From assembly GCA_017465505.1 (NCBI GenBank), contig JAFTWB010000013.1, positions 1-64,000 of the forward strand: a stretch of 64,000 nt of DNA. Reading direction: 5' to 3'. The notes beneath the pieces are model-generated. The model saw only the letters and a list, made by a program, of their open reading frames with translations, did no database searches and was not told the origin of the DNA. The position numbers were made by a program, and so were the translations under genes. Below, piece by piece: positions 16,964-25,073 of this stretch. Numbering within the stretch: the stretch's first letter is position 1; each line of letters opens with the position of its first letter. The DNA is from Clostridia bacterium (lineage in GTDB: Bacteria > Bacillota > Clostridia > Oscillospirales > Acutalibacteraceae).

Positions 16964-19900
16964 TCAGCCTTCTGCTCTCTTCTTGAGCTCTGCGTATCTT
17001 TCCTCAGCAACCTTAGCTGCCTTCTCGAAGAGAACTTCTGCTCTGTCGGGGAAGGAGCGTGTGAGAGAGGAGTAACGAGCCTCGTTAAGGATAAAGTCAC
17101 GGTAAGAAGCATTGGGCTCCTTAGAATCGAGGATGAAGGGGTTCTTGCCCTCAGCCTTGAGTCTGGGGTCATAACGGAAGTTGTTCCAGTAACCGCACTC
17201 AACAGCCTTAGCCATTTCCTTCTGGCAGTTAACCATACCGCCCTTGATGGAGTGCATCTCACAGGGAGCATAGCCGATGATGAGAGAAGGACCGTTGTAA
17301 GACTCAGCTTCCTTGATAGCCTTAAGTGTCTGGTTCATATCAGCACCCATAGCAATTTGAGCTACGTAGATGTAGCCGTAGGAGATAGCAATGTCAGCAA
17401 GGCTCTTCTTGCGGATATCCTTACCTGCAGCAGCAAACTGAGCAACCTGACCGATGTTGGAAGCCTTGGAAGCCTGACCGCCTGTGTTGGAGTAAACCTC
17501 AGTATCGAATACCATAATGTTTACATCCTCACCTGTTGCGAGAACGTGGTCAACACCGCCGAAGCCGATGTCGTATGCCCAACCGTCGCCACCGAAGATC
17601 CATACGGACTTCTTGGAAAGGAACTCTTTGCTCTCAAGGATTTCCTTGCAGAGGTCGCAGTCACACTTGGAAAGCTCAGCAACAAGTGCGTCTGTTGCAG
17701 CAGCGTTCTTCTCGCCATCCTCAAGAGTTGCAAGGTACTCATCAGCTGCAGCCTTAAGCTCTGCTGTTGCACACTCTGCCTCAGCAACTGCCTTAACCTG
17801 CTCAATGAGTCTTGCGCGGATAGCCTTCTGGCCGAGGTGCATACCTAAGCCGTGCTCTGCGTTATCTTCGAAGAGGGAGTTAGCCCAAGCAGGACCCTGA
17901 CCCTTCTTGTTAACTGTGTAGGGAGATGTAGCAGCAGGACCACCCCAGATAGAGGAACAACCTGTTGCGTTGGAGATGTACATTCTGTCGCCGAAGAGCT
18001 GTGTGATAAGACGAGCATAAGCTGTCTCTGCACAACCTGCGCAGGAACCGGAGAACTCAAGGAGAGGCTGCTTGTACTGAGAACCGATGAGGTTGAGGTT
18101 AGCAACTGTCTCGGGCTTCTCTGTAACATTAGCTACACAGTAATCGAATACTGCCTGCTGGTCGTCCTGGCTCTCACGAGCAACCATTGTAAGAGAGTTT
18201 GTGGGACAAACGCCTACGCAAACGCCGCAACCCATACAATCCATGGGAGAAACAGCAAGTGTGTACTTGTAGTTTGTCTTAACAACGGGCTTGGGAGCAA
18301 TCTTTGTATTCTCGGGAGCAGCAGCTGCCTCTTCGTCAGAAAGAGCGAAGGGACGGATTGTTGCGTGGGGACATACGAAGGAACACTTGTTACACTTTGC
18401 ACAAGTCTCAGCATTCCACTCGGGAACCATAACAGCAACACCGCGCTTCTCGTAAGCGGAAGCACCCTGCTCGAATGTACCGTCAGCGTGATCCATAAAT
18501 GCGGAAACGGGGAGAGAGTCACCGTCCATCTTGCCAACGGGAATCATAATGTTATCTACCATCTTAACGAGCTTCTCAGCACCCTTGGAAGCTGCCTTAG
18601 CTGCGTCGTCAGTAGCGTTAGCCCAATCAGCGGGTACGTCAATCTTAACATAAGCGGAAGCACCCATGTCGATTGCCTTCTCGTTCATCTCAACGATTTC
18701 TTTACCCTTCTTCATAAACTTCTGAGCCTTTTCCTTCATATAGCCGATAGCTTCCTCGGGAGGAAGAACCTTAGCGAGGCTAAAGAAAGCAGACTGAAGA
18801 ACTGTATTTGTACGCTTGCCAAGACCAATCTGAGCAGCGATGTCAATAGCGTTAACTGTATAAAGCTGAATGTTGTTTTCTGCGATGTACTTCTTGGAAG
18901 CAGCGTCCAGCTTAGCGGAAAGCTCATCTGCTGACCACTGGCAGTTGATGAGGTATACGCCGCCGGGCTTAACGTCCTGAACCATCTTGAAGCCCTTCTC
19001 AACATAAGAGGGGTTGTGGCAAGCAACGAAGTCAGCCTTGTTGATGTAATAGGGGGACTTGATGGGAGCGTCACCAAATCTCAAGTGAGAAATTGTGATA
19101 CCGCCTGTCTTCTTGGAGTCATACTGGAAGTAAGCCTGAACGAACTTCTCTGTGTGGTCACCGATAATCTTGATGGAGTCTTTGTTAGCACCAACAGTAC
19201 CGTCACCGCCGAGACCCCAGAACTTACACTCGATAGTACCCTCTGCTGCTGTGTTGGGAGCAGGCTTCTCTTCGAGAGAGAGGTTTGTAACGTCGTCGTT
19301 GATACCAAGTGTGAAGAGCTGCTTGGGCTCATCCTTTTTGAGCTCCTCGTATACTGCGAATACGCTTGAAGGAGGAGTATCCTTGGAACCAAGACCGTAT
19401 CTGCCGCCGATGAGAACGTCTGTCTTAACGCCCTTGGAAGCAAGAGCAGCAACAACGTCAAGGTAAAGAGGCTCGCCAAGAGCACCGGGCTCTTTTGTTC
19501 TGTCGAGAACTGCAATCTTCTTAGCTGTTGCAGGAATAGCCTCAACAAGCTTCTCTGCGCTGAAGGGTCTGTAAAGTCTAACCTTAACAAGACCAACCTT
19601 CTCGCCTCTTGCGTTCATATAGTCAATAACTTCTTCTGCAACGTCACAGATAGAACCCATAGCGATGATAACTCTCTCTGCGTCCTCTGCACCGTAGTAG
19701 TTGAAGAGCTTGTAGTCTGTACCAAGCTTCTCGTTAACCTTGTTCATATACTCCTCAACAATACCGGGTACTGCCTCGTAGTACTTGTTACAAGCTTCTC
19801 TGTGCTGGAAGAAGATGTCGCCGTTTTCGTGAGAACCACGCATTACGGGGTGCTCAGGGTTAAGAGCTCTCTTTCTGAAAGCCTTAACAGCGTCCATATC

Positions 19901-20485
19901 AACCATTTCCTTAAGGTCGTCGAAATCCCAAACTTCAATTTTCTGAAGCTCGTGAGATGTTCTGAAGCCGTCGAAGAAGTTGAGGAAGGGAACGCTGGAC
20001 TTGATAGCTGCAAGGTGAGCTACTGCACCAAGGTCCATAACTTCCTGTGTATTTGTCTCAGCGAGCATAGCGAAACCTGTCTGACGACAAGCATAAACGT
20101 CGGAATGGTCACCGAAGATGTTAAGAGCGTGGGAAGCAACAGTTCTTGCACTTACGTGGAAAACTGCGGGTAAAAGCTCACCTGCGATCTTGTACATATT
20201 GGGGATCATCAGAAGAAGACCCTGTGAAGCTGTGAATGTTGTGGTAAGAGCACCTGCGTTAAGGGAGCCGTGAACTGTACCGGCTGCACCTGCCTCAGAC
20301 TGCATCTCCTCAACCTTAACTGTTGTACCGAAGATGTTCTTGAGACCCTGTGCTGACCACATGTCAACATAGTCTGCCATGGGGCTGGAAGGAGTAATAG
20401 GATAAATACCTGCTACTTCTGTAAACGCATAGGAAACGTGAGCCGCTGCGTTGTTACCGTCCATGGTCTTTCTTAATCTTGCCAT
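16964..20485 (-). CDS. nifJ: Pyruvate:ferredoxin (flavodoxin) oxidoreductase
   Basis: A single-chain homodimeric-type enzyme of 1173 residues, the normal length. It converts pyruvate, CoA and oxidised ferredoxin to acetyl-CoA, CO2 and reduced ferredoxin. The N-terminus has GIYPITPSSPMADYVD. The ferredoxin domain has CAKCNKCSFVCPHA and CMGCGVCVGVCPTNS. Thiamine diphosphate binding is in GDGWAYDIGFGGVDHVLA and NTGGQASK, and the extra cluster cysteines include CAGCAETAY. The start at 20485 (MARLRKTMDG) has AAGGAGGA upstream; the frame is open 29 codons further. The reduced ferredoxin would feed the Rnf complex encoded 2.5 kb away. Large antisense frames within it are codon shadows. Confidence 0.97.
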   Translation of the reverse strand: MARLRKTMDGNNAAAHVSYAFTEVAGIYPITPSSPMADYVDMWSAQGLKNIFGTTVKVEEMQSEAGAAGTVHGSLNAGALTTTFTASQGLLLMIPNMYKIAGELLPAVFHVSARTVASHALNIFGDHSDVYACRQTGFAMLAETNTQEVMDLGAVAHLAAIKSSVPFLNFFDGFRTSHELQKIEVWDFDDLKEMVDMDAVKAFRKRALNPEHPVMRGSHENGDIFFQHREACNKYYEAVPGIVEEYMNKVNEKLGTDYKLFNYYGAEDAERVIIAMGSICDVAEEVIDYMNARGEKVGLVKVRLYRPFSAEKLVEAIPATAKKIAVLDRTKEPGALGEPLYLDVVAALASKGVKTDVLIGGRYGLGSKDTPPSSVFAVYEELKKDEPKQLFTLGINDDVTNLSLEEKPAPNTAAEGTIECKFWGLGGDGTVGANKDSIKIIGDHTEKFVQAYFQYDSKKTGGITISHLRFGDAPIKSPYYINKADFVACHNPSYVEKGFKMVQDVKPGGVYLINCQWSADELSAKLDAASKKYIAENNIQLYTVNAIDIAAQIGLGKRTNTVLQSAFFSLAKVLPPEEAIGYMKEKAQKFMKKGKEIVEMNEKAIDMGASAYVKIDVPADWANATDDAAKAASKGAEKLVKMVDNIMIPVGKMDGDSLPVSAFMDHADGTFEQGASAYEKRGVAVMVPEWNAETCAKCNKCSFVCPHATIRPFALSDEEAAAAPENTKIAPKPVVKTNYKYTLAVSPMDCMGCGVCVGVCPTNSLTMVARESQDDQQAVFDYCVANVTEKPETVANLNLIGSQYKQPLLEFSGSCAGCAETAYARLITQLFGDRMYISNATGCSSIWGGPAATSPYTVNKKGQGPAWANSLFEDNAEHGLGMHLGQKAIRARLIEQVKAVAEAECATAELKAAADEYLATLEDGEKNAAATDALVAELSKCDCDLCKEILESKEFLSKKSVWIFGGDGWAYDIGFGGVDHVLATGEDVNIMVFDTEVYSNTGGQASKASNIGQVAQFAAAGKDIRKKSLADIAISYGYIYVAQIAMGADMNQTLKAIKEAESYNGPSLIIGYAPCEMHSIKGGMVNCQKEMAKAVECGYWNNFRYDPRLKAEGKNPFILDSKEPNASYRDFILNEARYSSLTRSFPDRAEVLFEKAAKVAEERYAELKKRAEG

Positions 20486-20570
20486 TGGAATAGTCCTCCT
20501 TTTTAAGATAAATGTGAAAAAAATCACATACTTTAAAATAATATCGGGTACGCCCTTTGTACCAACTAAC

Positions 20571-20599
20571 ATAATACCACTTTATTCGTCTTTTGTAAA
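20571..20599 (-). promoter_or_regulatory. Promoter of nifJ
   Basis: On the minus strand TTTACA (complement at 20594-20599), 17 bp, TATTAT (complement at 20571-20576), 86 bp before the start codon. Confidence 0.75.
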
Positions 20600-20710
20600 G
20601 TATAAAAACCCCATAGGATTGACTTTTTATTGGTTTTTATGTAAACTTATGGTTGTGAGGATTTTTTTATGTTACTCACCAACAAATTTAAACCGAAAGG
20701 GTTGAACAAA

Positions 20711-21580
20711 ATGCCTGACGATTCAGGTAATAAGCTTAAAGAAAACAAAAAGCGTGACGGCTTTTTTTCTCGTTTTTTCTCTGGCAAAAGCCAGGAGGAA
20801 ATCCAGCAGGAGGCTGAGGAGGAAATCCTCTCTTTGGTTGAAGAGGGTCAGGAAAAAGGCGTCATCGGCGACTCTACAAAAAGCATTATCGAAAACGTTT
20901 TTGACTTCGACGACACAGTAGCTTCCGAGATTATGCGTCACCGCACCGAGGTGGTGGCAATTGAGTGCACAGCCTCACTTTCAGAGGTTGTGGACACCGC
21001 CATAGAAAGCGGCTATTCCCGTATTCCCGTTTTTGAAGGAGATATTGACTCAGTCAGAGGCGTGCTTTACGTCAAGGACCTTCTCCCCTTTGTAGGCTCA
21101 AAGGTTGAGGGTTTTGACCTTTCAAAAATCATCCGTGATGTTATCTTTGTTCCCAAAACAAAAAACTGCTCCGAGCTTTTCACAGAAATGACCAAGAAAA
21201 GAATCCAGATGGCAATTGTTGTGGACGAGTACGGCGGAACCGAAGGACTTATCACCCTTGAGGACTTAATCGAGGACATTCTGGGCAACATCCGTGACGA
21301 ATACGACAACGAAGAGGACGAGGTAAAGAAGCTTTCCGACAACCGCTTCACCGTTGAAGGCAGTGCCTCAATCGAAGACATTGCCAAGGAACTTGACCTT
21401 ACTCTTCCCGAAACCGACTGCGACACAGTAGCAGGTTTTGTGCTGGAAAATTTAGGCAGAATCCCCGAAGACGGCGAAACCCCTCAGGTAGAGGTAAACA
21501 ACACCACCTTTAAAATTGAGAAAATCGAAGAACGCCGAATCCTCTGGGTAACAATCGAAAAACATAACACCGAAGAATAA
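20711..21580 (+). CDS. CBS-domain protein of the CorC/HlyC type
   Basis: A 289-residue cytosolic protein. A charged N-terminus (KKRDGFFSRFFSGKSQEE) and a helical linker with GVIGDSTKSIIENVFDFDD lead to two CBS motifs (IPVFEGDIDSVRGVLYVKDLL and IVVDEYGGTEGLITLEDLIEDILG). A C-terminal CorC_HlyC (transporter-associated) domain follows from about residue 205. No DUF21 membrane domain is present, so it resembles E. coli CorC/YbeX rather than the long YhdP type. AAAGGG precedes the ATG at 20711. An in-frame ATG at 20669 with GAGGA upstream is a plausible alternative, adding 14 residues. Role in magnesium or other ion handling is a family-level inference. Confidence 0.85.
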   Translation: MPDDSGNKLKENKKRDGFFSRFFSGKSQEEIQQEAEEEILSLVEEGQEKGVIGDSTKSIIENVFDFDDTVASEIMRHRTEVVAIECTASLSEVVDTAIESGYSRIPVFEGDIDSVRGVLYVKDLLPFVGSKVEGFDLSKIIRDVIFVPKTKNCSELFTEMTKKRIQMAIVVDEYGGTEGLITLEDLIEDILGNIRDEYDNEEDEVKKLSDNRFTVEGSASIEDIAKELDLTLPETDCDTVAGFVLENLGRIPEDGETPQVEVNNTTFKIEKIEERRILWVTIEKHNTEE

Positions 21581-21596
21581 ATAACTGACAAAAACC

Positions 21597-21628
21597 AAAG
21601 CCGCTTTCAGAACGAAAGCGGCTTTTTT
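21597..21628. terminator. Bidirectional terminator
   Basis: AAGCCGCTTTC pairs with GAAAGCGGCTT, with T tracts in both reading directions. It lies between the convergent CorC-like and acetyltransferase genes. Confidence 0.85.
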
Positions 21629-21629
21629 A

Positions 21630-22220
21630 TCAAAATTTCATCTTTTTAAAATAATACTGCTTATCCTCGTCGGTGATTTCACGCAAAACTCTGCAAGGGT
21701 TACCTGCTGCCACCACCATAGGGGGAACATCCTTGGTGACCACACTGCCTGAGCCTATAACCGAACCTGAGCCGATGGTTACGCCGGGGTTTATTATTAC
21801 CCCTGCACCAATCCACACATCGTCGCCGATTTTTACAGGGGCGGCGTACTCCGCAACTGTACGCATTTCGGGGTGGATGGGGTGTCCTGCGGCAGAGATG
21901 GTAACATTGGGAGCAATAAGCACATTGTCCCCTATCTCAACTCTGTTGCAATCCAGAATTGTCAGATTAAAGTTTGCGTAAAAATTCTCACCCACGTGGA
22001 TGTTGTAGCCGTAATCACAGTGAAAAGGCGGCTCCATATAGGCGTTTTTCTTACGGGAGCCGAAAATCCTGGTAATCAGCTCATCTCTCTTTTCACGCTC
22101 ATAAGGACGTGAATTGTTAAAATCATAAACAAGCTCTCTTACCCTGGCCTTTTCCTCTTCAAGCTCCTCATCCCAGCCCACATAAGGCAGGGTGTTCAGC
22201 ATTTTTTCCTTTTCTGTCAT
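21630..22220 (-). CDS. Sugar O-acetyltransferase (maltose/galactoside acetyltransferase family)
   Basis: A 196-residue left-handed beta-helix acyltransferase. The N-terminus TEKEKMLNTLPYVGWDEELEEEKARVRELV is that of Maa/LacA enzymes, and hexapeptide repeats run from about residue 70 to 175 (VEIGDNVLIAPNVTI, VKIGDDVWIGAGVIINPGV, IGSGSVVTKDVPP). AAGHPIHPEMR carries the catalytic histidine of the family. It would transfer acetyl from acetyl-CoA to a sugar hydroxyl. The start directly abuts the stop of the CpXC gene, so the two form an operon. Confidence 0.9.
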   Translation of the reverse strand: MTEKEKMLNTLPYVGWDEELEEEKARVRELVYDFNNSRPYEREKRDELITRIFGSRKKNAYMEPPFHCDYGYNIHVGENFYANFNLTILDCNRVEIGDNVLIAPNVTISAAGHPIHPEMRTVAEYAAPVKIGDDVWIGAGVIINPGVTIGSGSVIGSGSVVTKDVPPMVVAAGNPCRVLREITDEDKQYYFKKMKF

Positions 22221-22913
22221 TTATTCTTCATCTCCGCTCTTTCCAAGCTGCTTCATTCTCTTGTAGCGGTAAAGCACGTTTTCTGCCCACTCACGGTCAA
22301 TCTTGATAAATCCGCTGATTTTCTTATCCTTAATGGCAAGTTCACTAACAATTCCCACAGACTTGCCGTAAATTTCAAGACGTGCAGACTGAACATAAGG
22401 CTCTTTGTCTTCTCCTACAAAGAAGGTAAAGCCCATAGTGTTCTGCTCTCTGTCATACATCGAGAGGTAACCTTCCTCAACGTGCTTAAGGCCGTACTTT
22501 TTGGCTACAATCTCGCTGATAACAAGCTTGGTAATTTCCACCGCCATATCATCAAGGCCCGATTCAAAGATAAACACCTTCTCCTTGAAAACATTGAAAT
22601 CAGGAGCAAGACGCTTTCTTATGCCCTTGAGTCGCTCGTACTTCTGCTCAAGCTCCACGTCCTCAAGCTGAAAACGGTCAGCTTCGGGGATAAGGTACAC
22701 CATAAAGCGGTTTTTCATATCGTTATATAAAAGAGGATAGGTCAGCCTTGCCTCGTATCCGCAGGCAGAGCACCTCCATTTCAGAAGCTTTTCGTCCAGA
22801 ATATCCCCTCTCAGGGTGGGCTCGTTGGTGGCATTTATGCTCATAAAAAGCTTTGCGTCTGTGGTTTCGCTGCACTTGGGGCAGGCTATTTTTTTGACAA
22901 CTACATTTGCCAT
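22221..22913 (-). CDS. CpXC zinc-ribbon domain protein
   Basis: A 230-residue protein. Two cysteine pairs, CPKC (about residues 9-12) and CSAC (about 44-47), with the intervening LRGDILDEKLLKWRCSACGYEA, match the CpXC domain, probably a zinc ribbon. The C-terminal part (LEIYGKSVGIVSELAIKDKKISGFIKIDREWAENVL) is family-specific and unassigned. The start was placed at 22913 because AAGGAG lies 9 nt upstream; the frame stays open 16 codons further. Function unknown. Confidence 0.8.
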   Translation of the reverse strand: MANVVVKKIACPKCSETTDAKLFMSINATNEPTLRGDILDEKLLKWRCSACGYEARLTYPLLYNDMKNRFMVYLIPEADRFQLEDVELEQKYERLKGIRKRLAPDFNVFKEKVFIFESGLDDMAVEITKLVISEIVAKKYGLKHVEEGYLSMYDREQNTMGFTFFVGEDKEPYVQSARLEIYGKSVGIVSELAIKDKKISGFIKIDREWAENVLYRYKRMKQLGKSGDEE

Positions 22914-23006
22914 AGTAATTTTCTCCTTAGAAAACTGTATTATATAGGAATTATACCACAATTTTTACTTCAAACCAATAGGATGACAAAATTTTTATTG
23001 ATTTTA

Positions 23007-23015
23007 TGCTAAAAT
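23007..23015 (+). promoter_or_regulatory. Extended -10 promoter of the LEA-like gene
   Basis: TGCTAAAAT, an extended -10 element, without a good -35 hexamer. The same nonamer occurs at the dnaA promoter and the sequence TGnGCTAAAAT at the parA and second dockerin promoters. Confidence 0.45.
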
Positions 23016-23065
23016 AGTGCGATAATATAAGGGTAAGAAAAAATATACTCAAAAGGAGTTTAGCT

Positions 23066-23758
23066 ATGCTTAATACCTGCAAAGAAATGTTCTCTCTGAT
23101 GTGCGAAGCCGCTGAGGAAGGTCTTCAGAAAGCCAGAATCAAAACTCAGCAGAACAGAATCCGTCAGATTATGCGTGTTGATGAAGGCGAGCTTGAGTCA
23201 GTTTATGCTAAAATAGGCAGAATCTCAGTAACAGGCAAAGACAAGGACAAACGCGACGACCTCATTGCCGAAGCAAAACGTATTGAAGCAAGAATTTTAA
23301 GAGCAGAGGTTCGCCTTGAAATGCTCAAAAACGCCGCTTCCGTAGACGAGTGCACCCGTGCCTTTGAAGAAAAACTTATTGAAACCGCTCAGTCCGTGAA
23401 GAAAGCCACCGAAGAAAAAACAAAGGACATAAAAGAAAAAGCTAAGGTAAAAAGCGGCGATATAAAAGAAAAGCTCAAGGACACCGCCTCTGACCTAACC
23501 GCCAAAGCCGAGGACCTTACCATCAAGGCAAAGGACAAGGCAGCGGACATTTCCATCAAGGCAAAAGACACATCCGACAAAGCCAAGGACAAGGCAAAGG
23601 AAAAAGCCAAAGACCTGAAAGAAAAGCTTCCCAAAGCAGAAAAAGCAGAGAAAGAAGCTGAGGAAAAAGTCCTTGATAATGTTGATGACATTTTAAAAAG
23701 AATTGAAGACACCATCAACTCCGTAGACGAAGAGTCTGCCGAGGAGTTTAAGTTTTAA
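23066..23758 (+). CDS. LEA-like charged repeat protein
   Basis: A 230-residue soluble, very hydrophilic protein. Residues 1-105 look like a helical coiled coil (KTQQNRIRQIMRV, RIEARILRAEVRLEMLKNAA). Residues 105-205 are K/A/D/E-rich with an approximate 11-residue period (TEEKTKDIKEKAKVKSGDIK, AKDKAADISIKAKDTSDKAK), the pattern of group 3 late-embryogenesis-abundant proteins, usually disordered and protective under drying. AAAAGGAG precedes the ATG. It is monocistronic. The resemblance could be compositional only. A spore- or stress-protection role would fit this organism but is inference. Confidence 0.75.
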   Translation: MLNTCKEMFSLMCEAAEEGLQKARIKTQQNRIRQIMRVDEGELESVYAKIGRISVTGKDKDKRDDLIAEAKRIEARILRAEVRLEMLKNAASVDECTRAFEEKLIETAQSVKKATEEKTKDIKEKAKVKSGDIKEKLKDTASDLTAKAEDLTIKAKDKAADISIKAKDTSDKAKDKAKEKAKDLKEKLPKAEKAEKEAEEKVLDNVDDILKRIEDTINSVDEESAEEFKF

Positions 23759-23778
23759 TTAAAGCTTTATCACAAAAA

Positions 23779-23825
23779 AAGAGCAAGAGCAAAAGGGCAA
23801 ACCCTTCTGTTCTTGCTCTTATTTT
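23779..23825. terminator. Bidirectional terminator
   Basis: AAGAGCAAGA (23779-23788) pairs with TCTTGCTCTT (23811-23820). An inner AAGGG/CCCTT stem and T tracts lie on both sides. Confidence 0.85.
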
Positions 23826-23836
23826 TTATTTTGTTA

Positions 23837-24394
23837 TTAACCGAAAATAGGCTGTAAAAAAGGAATCATACAAAAGGCGTCTGAGGCAAATTTTGAGGCA
23901 ATACCGCAAACTACGCCCACCACGATTCCGCCGCAGACATCTGAGAAATAATGAACTCTCAGATAAACTCTGGAAAATGAAATAAGGATTGCAACAATCA
24001 AAGCAGGAAGCCAGAAAATCACCGTGCAGTTAATCATCAACCCTACAGCCACGGAAATACTTGTGGAGGTGTGACCCGAGGGAAAGGAAGAGTGCCTTGG
24101 AGAGCGGATAATAAGCTCGTCCTGCTCTAAAAGCTCTGACGGGCGTGTTCTTCCCACAATATTTTTAATAATAACCTCGCCAATCATCAGACCCAGAAAC
24201 ATAGACATAAGAATGTTGAGTCCTGTCTGGCGGTACTCCTTGCTTATAAAAAAGGGCACGGAAAGAATCCACCAGAAAATACCTGCGTTGCCCATCATTG
24301 TAATGAGGTGAACTATAATATTGTTGGCTCTTGAGTGCAGAGCGGTTACGGTGTTTAGCACATAACTGTCTGCTTTTGAGAACATTTTTTTCAC
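23837..24394 (-). CDS. PAP2-family membrane phosphatase
   Basis: A 185-residue protein with about five membrane helices and the three phosphatase motifs: KNIVGRTRP, SFPSGHT and SRVYLRVHYFSDVCGG. The histidines and arginines of the active site are intact. Likely substrates are undecaprenyl diphosphate or other lipid phosphates. AAAGGGG lies 8 nt before a GTG at 24394, chosen as start; an ATG three codons later and the open frame to 24418 are alternatives. Last gene of the group rlmB, pseudo-ATPase gene, rpe, PAP2. Confidence 0.85.
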   Translation of the reverse strand: MKKMFSKADSYVLNTVTALHSRANNIIVHLITMMGNAGIFWWILSVPFFISKEYRQTGLNILMSMFLGLMIGEVIIKNIVGRTRPSELLEQDELIIRSPRHSSFPSGHTSTSISVAVGLMINCTVIFWLPALIVAILISFSRVYLRVHYFSDVCGGIVVGVVCGIASKFASDAFCMIPFLQPIFG

Positions 24395-24407
24395 AATAAA
24401 AACCCCT

Positions 24408-25061
24408 TTAGATTTCACAAAGTGCCTTAAGCTCTTTGATTTTTGCCTCTGCGTCCTCTGCCTTGAAAACCGCTGTGCCTGCTACTGCCACGTCAACCCC
24501 TGCCTGAGCGGCAACTGAAATGGTGTTGTCGGCAATTCCGCCGTCGGCTTCAATAAGAAAATCAAGGCTCAGCTCCTCACGCTTTGCTTTAAGAGCCTCT
24601 ACCTTGCTCATCATATCTGCCATAAAGCTCTGACCCCCAAAGCCGGGCTCAACAGTCATAACCAGCACCATATAAAGGTCTTTAAGGTAAGGATAAACAG
24701 ACTCAACAGGAGTGTTGGGCTTAATAACAAGTCCTGCCTTTATGCCTAAAGACTTGATTTTATCAATGGTTTCCTGAATGGGAGAATCACTCTCAACGTG
24801 GAAGGTGATAATATCTGCCCCTGCCTTAGCGAAGTCCTCAATGTACTTAAGAGGCTCTGAAATCATAAGGTGAACATCAAAGGGCTTGTCTGTATATTTT
24901 CTTACAAACTTGATAACAGGAGCACCAAAGGTAAGGTTAGGCACAAAGTGAGCGTCCATAACGTCAAGGTGCATAAAATCTGCACCTGCCTTGTCCATTC
25001 GGGCGATTTCTTCACCGAAACGGGAAAAATCACAGGATAAAAGTGAGGGAGCTATTAACAT
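24408..25061 (-). CDS. rpe: Ribulose-phosphate 3-epimerase
   Basis: A 217-residue TIM barrel that interconverts ribulose 5-phosphate and xylulose 5-phosphate. It has IAPSLLSCDF at the start, FMHLDVMDAHFVPNLTFG with the metal-binding His and Asp, the MTVEPGFGGQ phosphate loop, and DFLIEADGGI. The length is normal. It sits between the pseudo-ATPase gene (12-bp gap) and the PAP2 gene. Confidence 0.97.
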   Translation of the reverse strand: MLIAPSLLSCDFSRFGEEIARMDKAGADFMHLDVMDAHFVPNLTFGAPVIKFVRKYTDKPFDVHLMISEPLKYIEDFAKAGADIITFHVESDSPIQETIDKIKSLGIKAGLVIKPNTPVESVYPYLKDLYMVLVMTVEPGFGGQSFMADMMSKVEALKAKREELSLDFLIEADGGIADNTISVAAQAGVDVAVAGTAVFKAEDAEAKIKELKALCEI

Positions 25062-25073
25062 TTTATTGCCTCC

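Noticed and set aside
17852-18934. 360-residue frame antisense to nifJ, and other long plus-strand frames in 17.2-20.2 kb
   Set aside because: They are cysteine/serine-rich complements of a strongly coding minus-strand gene, with no ribosome-binding sites or recognisable domains.
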